Shown piece by piece: positions 58,026-64,000 of a stretch of DNA of 64,000 bases. The stretch is from Hymenobacter siberiensis. GTDB lineage: Bacteria; Bacteroidota; Bacteroidia; Cytophagales; Hymenobacteraceae. The stretch covers positions 4,092,001-4,156,000 of the forward strand of contig NZ_JAHLZY020000001.1 in assembly GCF_018967865.2 (NCBI RefSeq), in the 5' to 3' direction. The translations under genes were made by a program, and so were the position numbers. The notes beneath the pieces were generated by a model, which worked only from the letters and a program-made list of their open reading frames with translations, made no database searches and had not been told where the DNA came from. Positions within the stretch are counted from its first letter, which is position 1. Each line of letters opens with the position of its first letter.

Positions 58026-60104
58026 ATGAATAATTATCTTATCAAACGCCTGCTCACGACTGCGCCGCTTGCGCTGGGGCTGCTGGCCGCTACTTCGGCC
58101 CAGGCCCAGCACGTGCAATGGGCCGCCCGGCTGGTGGCCGTGTCGTCGCAGAAAGCCGATGGCAAAGACCCGTTTGCCCCCTCGCAGGTGCTGGGCGTGC
58201 CCAACGCCCTGCCGCTGGGCCAAATCAGCAACGAGGCCTGGATTCCGCGCAAGGAAGGCCCCAACGAGTTCATCGAGGTGCGCTTTGCGCGCTCGGTAGC
58301 GGCCCAGCAGGTCACCATCATCGAGAACTTCAACCCCGGCTCCATCACCAAAGTCGAGCTGGTGGATACCAAGGGCGTGCACCACGAAGTGTATGCCAAC
58401 GCCAACCCCGGCCCCCTGCCCGAGCCCTCGCGCACGCTGGAAGTGAAGTTTCCGGCCGCCGAGTACCGCACCCTGGGCGTGAAAGTGTACATGAACACGG
58501 CCAAGGTGGAGGGCATCAACCAGCTTGATGCCATTGGCATTGCCGACGTGGTGTCGACCATGGTGAAGCAGGCCTTCACCGGCGAGAAGGGTCCCGAAGC
58601 CGTGAAATCGAGCCAGTTCGACTCCTCCCTGGTGAACCTGGGCCCGAACGTGAACTCGCGCTACGTGGACACCCACCCCGTGATTTCGCCTAACGGCCGC
58701 ACGCTCTACTTCGCCCGCGAAGGCAACCCCGGCAACGTGGGTGGCAACCGCGACCCGCAGGACGTGTGGTACTCCACCCTGATAAGCGGCAAAAACAAGA
58801 CCTGGAGCCTGGCCAAGAACATGGGTGGCCCCATAAACACCCCCGACGACCCCAACGGCCTGGCCTCGGTATCGGCCAACGGCCAAAGCGCCATCCTCAT
58901 CAACATCTATAACCGCGACGGCACCATCGACCCGCAAGGCTGTAGCCTCAGCAAGCGCACCCGCATGGGCTGGACGCAGCCGGTGAAGCAGGAAATAAAG
59001 GACTTCGTGAACCTGGATAAGGAGCACGTCGACTTCTTCCTGGCCACCTCGGGCCGCGCCCTGCTCATGGCCGTGGAGCGCCCCGAAGGCCGGGGCGGGC
59101 AGGACCTGTTCGTGAGTTTCCCGGTGCCCGAAACCACCAACACCTGGAGCAAGCCCCTCAGCCTGGGGCCGAACGTGAACACCGACAAATCGGACTTCGC
59201 GCCCTTTTTGGCGGCCGATAACAAGACGCTGTATTTCGCCAGCGACGGGCGCGGCGGCTACGGCAAGTCCGATATTTTTTACACCAAGCGCCTCGACGAC
59301 AGCTGGACCAACTGGAGCCCGCCCCGCAACCTGGGCCCGGTGGTGAACTCGCCCGATTTCGACGCCTACTACACCATCTCGGCCGCCGGCCAGGATGCTT
59401 ACCTCGTATCGTCGCGCAACGGCATTGAGGGCTCGCGCGATATTTTCCGCATCTCGCTGGCCCCCGCCTTCCAGCCCGAAGTGGTGACGCTGGTGACCGG
59501 CAAAGTGCTCGACGTGAACACCGGCAAGCCCATCCGGGCCATCATTCACTACGAAAACCTGCTCACGGGTGAGGAAATCGGCGTGGCCGAAACCGACCCC
59601 GTGGACGGCTCCTACACCATTGTGCTGCCCAGCGGCGTGCAGTACGGCTACCGTGCCGAGGCCAAAGGCTACATCGCCGAAAACGCCAACCTCGACGTGA
59701 CGGCCAAGGACAAATACTCCGAGCAGAAGCAGGACCTGTTCCTCGTGCCCTTCAACGTGGGCCAGACCGTGAAGCTGAACAACATCTTCTTCCAGCAAAG
59801 CAAGTACTACCTCACCACCAGTTCCTACCCCGAATTGCTGCGCCTCATCCGCATCATGAAGGACTACCCGACGGTGGAAATCAAGCTCTCGGGCCACACC
59901 GACAACCAGGGCGACCCCGCCCTGAACCTCAAGCTGAGCCAGGACCGCGTGAACGAGGTGAAGAAGTACCTCGGCAGCCACGGCATCAAGGGCGAGCGGG
60001 TGACCACCGAAGGCTTCGGCGACACCAAGCCCCTGGCCAGCAACGACCAGGAAGACACCCGCATGAAAAACCGCCGCGTAGAGTTCACCATCACCAAGAA
60101 GTAG
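58026..60104 (+). CDS. OmpA-family outer-membrane protein with discoidin-like and PD40 domains
   Basis: A 692-residue envelope protein. Signal peptide (about 1-28, ending TSAQAQ); an F5/8-type C (discoidin-like) N-terminal domain (about 30-175: QVLGVPNALPLGQISNEAWI, FIEVRFARSVAAQQVTIIEN); a WD40/PD40 beta-propeller (about 205-480) with blades such as PVISPNGRTLYFAREG, APFLAADNKTLYFASDGRGG and DAYYTISAAGQDAYLVSSRN; a carboxypeptidase-regulatory-like domain (about 490-575, TGKVLDVNTGKPIRAIIHYE); and a peptidoglycan-binding OmpA domain (about 585-692, KLSGHTDNQGDPALNLKLSQ and RMKNRRVEF). The order recalls PorE of the type IX secretion system, but the TPR domain is missing, so that name is not applied. 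Single gene ended by a long palindrome. Confidence 0.88.
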   Translation: MNNYLIKRLLTTAPLALGLLAATSAQAQHVQWAARLVAVSSQKADGKDPFAPSQVLGVPNALPLGQISNEAWIPRKEGPNEFIEVRFARSVAAQQVTIIENFNPGSITKVELVDTKGVHHEVYANANPGPLPEPSRTLEVKFPAAEYRTLGVKVYMNTAKVEGINQLDAIGIADVVSTMVKQAFTGEKGPEAVKSSQFDSSLVNLGPNVNSRYVDTHPVISPNGRTLYFAREGNPGNVGGNRDPQDVWYSTLISGKNKTWSLAKNMGGPINTPDDPNGLASVSANGQSAILINIYNRDGTIDPQGCSLSKRTRMGWTQPVKQEIKDFVNLDKEHVDFFLATSGRALLMAVERPEGRGGQDLFVSFPVPETTNTWSKPLSLGPNVNTDKSDFAPFLAADNKTLYFASDGRGGYGKSDIFYTKRLDDSWTNWSPPRNLGPVVNSPDFDAYYTISAAGQDAYLVSSRNGIEGSRDIFRISLAPAFQPEVVTLVTGKVLDVNTGKPIRAIIHYENLLTGEEIGVAETDPVDGSYTIVLPSGVQYGYRAEAKGYIAENANLDVTAKDKYSEQKQDLFLVPFNVGQTVKLNNIFFQQSKYYLTTSSYPELLRLIRIMKDYPTVEIKLSGHTDNQGDPALNLKLSQDRVNEVKKYLGSHGIKGERVTTEGFGDTKPLASNDQEDTRMKNRRVEFTITKK

Positions 60105-60127
60105 CCCCGGCCCAGCGCCGGAAAGCT

Positions 60128-60173
60128 AATCGGGCCCCGGTCCTGCTGACGTCAGCAGGACCGGGGCCCGATT
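60128..60173. terminator. 46-bp perfect palindrome between convergent genes
   Basis: AATCGGGCCCCGGTCCTGCT (60128 on) meets its exact complement with no loop, ending at 60173. It lies 23 bp after the OmpA-family stop and 22 bp before the convergent gene's stop. No T-run. Confidence 0.75.
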
Positions 60174-60195
60174 GCGTGGGGATGGCTCCGGCCGG

Positions 60196-60624
60196 TTACT
60201 TCGTTCCCGGGCCTTCGACGAAGGCCATGAGCCGGCCCTCGGAGCTTTCGAGCCCAACGATGTCGAGCAGGTCCTGAAAGTATTCGGCTACCTGCTCGCG
60301 GTCTTCCTGCTTGGGGGTGAGGGACTGGAGGCGCGCCAGGCCTGCTTCCAAGCTCTTGTAGTAGGCCTCCTTGGTAGGCTGGCCGTGCGTGATGGCGAGG
60401 AAATCGTTGGCCGACTGCACCAGAATACGGTTGAGCATCGGGCGCACTTCGGCCGGCAGGGTCGATTTCCGTCGGCCTATTACTACCTCTACCTGGGTCT
60501 GGCGGAGCATTTTTTCCAGCTGCGTCACGGCTTTTTCGGGCACGGAGTGAGGCGCGGGAGTCACACTCTGGGCGTGGCCGACCAGAGCAGTAAGGGTGAA
60601 CAGCGTGAGTAGCAGCTTTTTCAT
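60196..60624 (-). CDS. Small secreted protein, paralog A
   Basis: A 142-residue exported protein: signal peptide KKLLLTLFTLTALVGHAQ, then a helical body (VPEKAVTQLEKMLRQTQVEV, LPAEVRPMLNRILVQSANDF, GQPTKEAYYKSLEAGLARLQ). It shares the pattern 'xPxxAxTQLExL...EVRPxLNRxLVxSAxDFLxxTxxQPTKEAYxxxLxA' with the gene at 61826-62134, so the two are diverged duplicates. No known family recognised. ATG 60624 is preferred over 60654 because the promoter box at 60657-60664 leaves too little room for the longer form. Confidence 0.75.
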   Translation of the reverse strand: MKKLLLTLFTLTALVGHAQSVTPAPHSVPEKAVTQLEKMLRQTQVEVVIGRRKSTLPAEVRPMLNRILVQSANDFLAITHGQPTKEAYYKSLEAGLARLQSLTPKQEDREQVAEYFQDLLDIVGLESSEGRLMAFVEGPGTK

Positions 60625-60656
60625 GGAATTTGGTAGGAGTGGATGTTTTTTCATGA

Positions 60657-60664
60657 CAAAGCTA
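60657..60664 (-). promoter_or_regulatory. -7 promoter box for paralog A
   Basis: Minus-strand TAGCTTTG is an exact TAnnTTTG match in an AT-rich stretch 33 bp before ATG 60624. Confidence 0.55.
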
Positions 60665-60740
60665 AGATTTAAATGAAATTATTTTATATAAATCATGAAA
60701 AATAAATGAATTTTTATTAACCTCATCCTTATTACTCATT

Positions 60741-61655
60741 GAAGCTGTTTAGAAAGTCGGCTTTTGATTAATTTTTCGCAAAAAGATGACGACGAAGGCG
60801 AGCCAGTGCCAGGCCAGCCAATTGCCGACGCTGGTTTCGTAGCGCACGAGCAAGGTTTTAAAGCCGTCGAGCCAGGCGTTGGCGTGTTCGACCACGACGC
60901 GGCGGCGGTAGAGTTCGGGGTCGAAAAAGGTGTCGTCGTCGGTCTGCCAGTCGGCGGCGCGGCGGTTGCGGGGAATGTTGGCCTCGATGTCGCGCCGGGC
61001 GCATTCCTGACGAAAGCCTTGGGTGTCAAAGGCTTTGTCGGCGTTCAGAAACAGCCCGGCGACGGGAATATTGGCCGCTTCGAGCGAGGCGCAGATTTCC
61101 CCGAACAAGGCGTTGAGCTGGTGGGTGTCGTGGTGGTTGCCCGCCTGCGGGCTGGCGCAGGCCAGCGGTTGTCCCCGGTTATCGGCCAAGAAGAGGGCTG
61201 TGGTGGTACGGGCTTTCTTGCGGCCCTGATAGCCGACGGCCTCCCCGCCGTTCTTGGCGGGCGTGTGGCTGCCGTCGAGTTGGACGCTGGAACAGTCCAG
61301 ATGGGCCCCGTTTTCGCGCAACAAGCGGAGCCATACCCCTTGCCAGGACCCGTCCTTGCGCCACGCATTAAAGCGGGCGTACACGCCCTGCCAGGTCAGC
61401 GATGCGCCCGTAAAAAACTGTTTAACAGGCAATAATCGCCATTGACAGCCGCTTTTGAGTTTGTAGAGAATGGCTTCCACCAACTCGGCCGGCTCCACGA
61501 CCGAGGGGCGGCCATGGGCGGAGAAGGTGAGCGCGGGCAGAATCCATTGGCGAATCATATCTTTGGACAGGACTTCCATTAAAATGCGAAAAAAGGAGTG
61601 TTACACCTCAAATTTCGCGCTTTTTTGGGAGTCCTTTGACTTTCTAAACAGCTTC
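60741..61655 (-). mobile_element. IS5-family insertion sequence, apparently intact
   Basis: A 915-bp element bounded by perfect 18-bp terminal inverted repeats GAAGCTGTTTAGAAAGTC (60741-60758) and its complement (61638-61655). ATT flanks both sides (60738-60740, 61656-61658) and looks like a 3-bp target duplication, as made by some IS5 subgroups. It holds one full-length transposase gene. It sits between the two small secreted paralogs. Confidence 0.92.
60749..61579 (-). CDS. IS5-family DDE transposase
   Basis: A 276-residue transposase in one frame. An N-terminal DUF4096-type domain (RQWILPALTFSAHGRPSVVE, ILYKLKSGCQWRLLPVKQFF, WQGVYARFNAWRKDGSWQGV) is followed by the DDE catalytic core: first Asp in VQLDGSHTPAKNGGEAVGYQ, second Asp in FLNADKAFDTQGFRQEC, and Glu in VVVEHANAWLDGFKTLLVRY. 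This is the pattern of the IS1031/IS427-like IS5 groups, though those often need a frameshift and this gene does not. The stop lies inside the left terminal repeat region. All catalytic residues are intact, so the element may be active. Confidence 0.93.
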   Translation of the reverse strand: MEVLSKDMIRQWILPALTFSAHGRPSVVEPAELVEAILYKLKSGCQWRLLPVKQFFTGASLTWQGVYARFNAWRKDGSWQGVWLRLLRENGAHLDCSSVQLDGSHTPAKNGGEAVGYQGRKKARTTTALFLADNRGQPLACASPQAGNHHDTHQLNALFGEICASLEAANIPVAGLFLNADKAFDTQGFRQECARRDIEANIPRNRRAADWQTDDDTFFDPELYRRRVVVEHANAWLDGFKTLLVRYETSVGNWLAWHWLAFVVIFLRKINQKPTF

Positions 61656-61697
61656 ATTATCGTCATAATAAACATCTTATTGCATTGCATCTTGCAC

Positions 61698-61764
61698 AAA
61701 AAAGCCCGGCCCGCCGCTACCACCTGCCCACATCAGTAGGCTAGGTGGTAGCGGCGGGCCGGGC
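61698..61764 (-). terminator. Terminator with 22-bp perfect stem
   Basis: GCCCGGCCCGCCGCTACCAC.. (61704-61725) pairs exactly with 61743-61764. Read leftward it ends in a TTTTTT run (61698-61703). It terminates the gene at 61826-62134. Confidence 0.9.
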
Positions 61765-61825
61765 GCGGGTGCTTAGCAGGCCGCCCAAAAGCAGTCAGAC
61801 CGGAATCCGGGGCAGTGCGGGTTTA

Positions 61826-62134
61826 TTACCGCGCCTTGTCGGCCGAGCCCACGAAGGCATCGAGGCAGATGAAGTAAGCCTCTTTGGTAGGCTGCGCCTT
61901 CGTAACGCGCAGAAAATCATCGGCTGAGATAACGAGGTAGCGGTTGAGGTCGGGGCGCACTTCGGCGTGGGCTTTCGTGGCTTTACCGGCCTTTGTCACT
62001 TCGGCTTTGGTGAGCTCTTTCAGGTCTTCGAGCTGAGTGATGGCCCGGGCTGGCACCTGGATTCTGGTACCCGTCTGGGCATTGGCAGCCAGGGCACCCA
62101 GCGTCAGCAGACTGGCTAGTATGGTGTGTTTCAT
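61826..62134 (-). CDS. Small secreted protein, paralog B
   Basis: A 102-residue exported protein: signal peptide MKHTILASLLTLGALAANAQ, then RIQVPARAITQLEDLKELTK, a Lys/Ala stretch, EVRPDLNRYLVISADDFLRV and TKAQPTKEAYFICLDAFVGS. It is a shorter relative of the gene at 60196-60624, ending about 25 residues earlier. The start is ATG 62134, or 62140 with two extra residues (MT). A TAACTTTTG stretch just upstream (62145-62153) resembles a promoter box with one extra base. The IS element lies between its terminator and paralog A. Confidence 0.72.
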   Translation of the reverse strand: MKHTILASLLTLGALAANAQTGTRIQVPARAITQLEDLKELTKAEVTKAGKATKAHAEVRPDLNRYLVISADDFLRVTKAQPTKEAYFICLDAFVGSADKAR

Positions 62135-62301
62135 AGTCATGAGGCAAAAGTTATGGTAAGATGATGAAATGCTAAAGCGAGTCCGGCGGGCATTACTACT
62201 CTCCCCTCCGAAGGCACTAGCAATCAGGCATAATACCCCTCTCACGGCCGTAGTATTGGGATAAATATTCTATACCAGTACACGGCAAGACCGTCAGCAA
62301 A

Positions 62302-62332
62302 GAGGCCGCCAACCAATGTGGTCAGCGGCCTC
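62302..62332 (-). terminator. Hairpin after proS
   Basis: GAGGCCGC pairs with GCGGCCTC around a loop with an inner CCA/TGG pair. Read leftward a short TTT follows. Probable proS terminator, 43 bp past its stop. Confidence 0.6.
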
Positions 62333-62375
62333 GGAGAATGATTTGCGGCACCGCAATCAGCGGCCAGCGGTAGCC

Positions 62376-63851
62376 CTAGTAGGCGCGGGCGAAGTAGACG
62401 CGGCGCGGGCTGGGCTTGCCCGTTACCATGCAAATGCCTTCTTCGTCGGCTTCATTTAGTGGAATGCAGCGCACGGTGGCTTTGGTTTCCTCCTTAATAC
62501 GCTCCTCGGTTTCGGAGGTGCCGTCGTAGTGGGCCAGCAGGAAGCCAGGCTCCTCGTCCAGCATCCGCTTGAACTCGTCGTAGCTATCCACGCGGGTGGT
62601 GTGGGTGGCGCGGAAATTTTTGGCGCGCTCGTAGATGTTGGTCTGAATGTCGGTGAGCAGCTGGTCTACGCTGGCCACGATGTCGGCCAGGGGCAGGCTC
62701 ATTTTCTCCTTGGTGTCGCGGCGCACCACTTCCACCATGCCGGCGTCGAGGTCGCGCGCGCCGATGGCCAGGCGCACGGGCACGCCCTTCAGTTCCCACT
62801 CGGCAAACTTGAAGCCGGGGCGCTCGGTGTCGCGCGCGTCCAGCTTCACCGAAATTCCCCGGGCAATCAGGCCCATCTGAATGGGTTTGATGCGCTCCAG
62901 CAGGGCATCAAGCTCGCCGGTTTTGTAGATGGGAATGATGACCACCTGAATGGGGGCCAGCTTGGGCGGCAGCACCAGGCCTTCATCGTCGGAGTGAGCC
63001 ATTACGAGGGCACCCATCAGGCGGGTGCTCACGCCCCAACTGGTACCCCACACGTATTCGCGCACACCTTCCTTGTTGGCAAACTGCACGTCGAACGCCT
63101 TGGCGAAGTTCTGGCCCAGGAAGTGGCTGGTGCCGGCCTGCAGGGCTTTGCCGTCCTGCATCAGCGCCTCGATGCAATAAGTGTCCTCGGCGCCGGCGAA
63201 CCGCTCGTTGGGGGTTTTCACGCCCTTCACCACGGGCAGGGCCATATGCTCCTCGGCAAACTCGGCGTACACGTCGAGCATCTGGCGGGTTTCGGCCACG
63301 GCTTCCTCGGCGGTGGCGTGGGCGGTGTGCCCTTCCTGCCACAGGAACTCGGCGGTGCGCAGGAACAGGCGGGTACGCATTTCCCAGCGCACCACGTTGG
63401 CCCACTGGTTGATGAGCAGCGGCAGGTCGCGGTAGCTCTGCACCCAGTTCTTATACGTGCTCCAGATGATGGCCTCCGAAGTGGGGCGCACCACCAACTC
63501 TTCTTCGAGCTTGGCGTTGGGGTCGACGCGCAGCTTGCCGGGGCGGTCGGGGTCGGTCTGTAGGCGGTAGTGGGTTACCACAGCGCACTCTTTGGCGAAG
63601 CCTTCGGCGTTTTTTTCTTCGGCCTCAAACAGGCTTTTGGGTACGAAGAGCGGGAAGTAGGCATTTTCGTGGCCGGTGCGCTTGAACATATCGTCCAATT
63701 GGCGCTGCATTTTTTCCCAAATGGCGTAGCCATAGGGCTTAATGACCATGCAGCCGCGCACGGCGGAGTTTTCGGCCAGGCCGGCGCGCTTCACTAACTC
63801 GTTATACCAGAGTGAATAATCTTCCTGGCGGGTAGGCAACTTTTTGCTCAT
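62376..63851 (-). CDS. proS: Prolyl-tRNA synthetase (archaeal/eukaryotic type)
   Basis: Class II aminoacyl-tRNA synthetase of 491 residues without the bacterial editing insert. The catalytic domain starts at [20 protein letters not shown]; motif 1 region [20 protein letters not shown], motif 2 [20 protein letters not shown] with GHTAH, motif 3 around [20 protein letters not shown]. The anticodon-binding domain ([20 protein letters not shown]) and a C-terminal zinc-domain-like tail ending in tyrosine (RRVYFARAY) mark the archaeal-type ProS3 branch. ATG 63851 (MSKKLPTRQ) is the natural start; the open frame reaches to 63935 without conserved sequence. Confidence 0.96.
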   Translation of the reverse strand: MSKKLPTRQEDYSLWYNELVKRAGLAENSAVRGCMVIKPYGYAIWEKMQRQLDDMFKRTGHENAYFPLFVPKSLFEAEEKNAEGFAKECAVVTHYRLQTDPDRPGKLRVDPNAKLEEELVVRPTSEAIIWSTYKNWVQSYRDLPLLINQWANVVRWEMRTRLFLRTAEFLWQEGHTAHATAEEAVAETRQMLDVYAEFAEEHMALPVVKGVKTPNERFAGAEDTYCIEALMQDGKALQAGTSHFLGQNFAKAFDVQFANKEGVREYVWGTSWGVSTRLMGALVMAHSDDEGLVLPPKLAPIQVVIIPIYKTGELDALLERIKPIQMGLIARGISVKLDARDTERPGFKFAEWELKGVPVRLAIGARDLDAGMVEVVRRDTKEKMSLPLADIVASVDQLLTDIQTNIYERAKNFRATHTTRVDSYDEFKRMLDEEPGFLLAHYDGTSETEERIKEETKATVRCIPLNEADEEGICMVTGKPSPRRVYFARAY

Positions 63852-64000
63852 GGGAGGCATCTTAGGGGTAATTGAAAAAGTTCCCGGTTTTGGTACAAGA
63901 TTTGAGTTGACCTTGGGGCACCGTTTCGGGGTCAAATTACGTTATTAAAGTGCGGACCTCCTGCGGAAGCTCTTTGTGCGGGCAGGGGCAGCAGCCAGCT
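63852..64000. other. Upstream region of proS to window edge
   Basis: These 149 bp hold no recognisable gene. TAATTTG (minus strand, 63933-63939) is one base short of the usual promoter box and may drive proS. The next gene is beyond the edge. Confidence 0.4.

Noticed and set aside
58026..60104. Naming the OmpA-family protein PorE of the type IX secretion system
   Set aside because: The propeller, regulatory-like and OmpA domains fit, but the N-terminal TPR domain is missing and a discoidin-like domain is present; no other type IX genes are nearby.

Overview
The window looks like a chromosomal segment of a high-GC Bacteroidota close to Hymenobacter. This is inferred from the GC-rich coding sequence, the family promoter box TAnnTTTG ahead of many genes, the lipoprotein form of TamA next to TamB, and families common in that phylum (DUF4142 lipoproteins, patatin fused to a barrel, the archaeal-type ProS). 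Most of it is ordinary housekeeping sequence packed with long, often perfect, inverted repeats at gene 3' ends.

Layout. 1-6406: hmgA (cut by the left edge) behind an S41 protease, ruvX, def, a secreted S1/P1-like zinc enzyme and a Kir-type K+ channel. 6634-9444: a decayed regulator/efflux locus: a response-regulator fragment fused in frame to a histidine kinase that has lost its sensor, a metal-efflux adaptor lipoprotein broken by a TAG codon, and a response regulator lacking its phospho-accepting Asp. 9699-24775: patatin-barrel protein, alpha/beta hydrolase, orphan ECF sigma factor, DPE2-like glucanotransferase, and the tamB-tamL pair. 24875-30364: a five-gene leftward set (GT2, epimerase, SDR, membrane glycosyltransferase, acyltransferase-like). 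30633-32085: DUF547 and DUF6134 genes, then two leftward tRNA-Val genes. 32647-44063: TerB-like protein, MscS channel, ABC permease, queA, ispD, a lipoprotein, two DUF4142 lipoproteins, uvrA. 44474-46614: a tandem array of three secreted paralogs with a shared core and different low-complexity tails. 46804-54842: Rieske/FAD reductase, asnS, rpoN, a large hybrid sensor kinase. 54838-55761: a REP cluster around a REP-associated transposase broken by a TAG codon. 55721-63851: a large probable barrel protein, an OmpA-family protein, two small secreted paralogs separated by an intact IS5-family element, and proS.

The most notable points are the three-paralog array, the decayed two-component/efflux locus, the REP/RAYT cluster whose repeats form the 3' ends of both neighbouring genes, a small non-autonomous element with the same ends as the IS, and a perfect 43-bp inverted repeat that includes both stop codons of a convergent gene pair. 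No CRISPR array, phage module, toxin-antitoxin pair or rRNA was seen. All assignments come from reading the sequence; no database search was possible.
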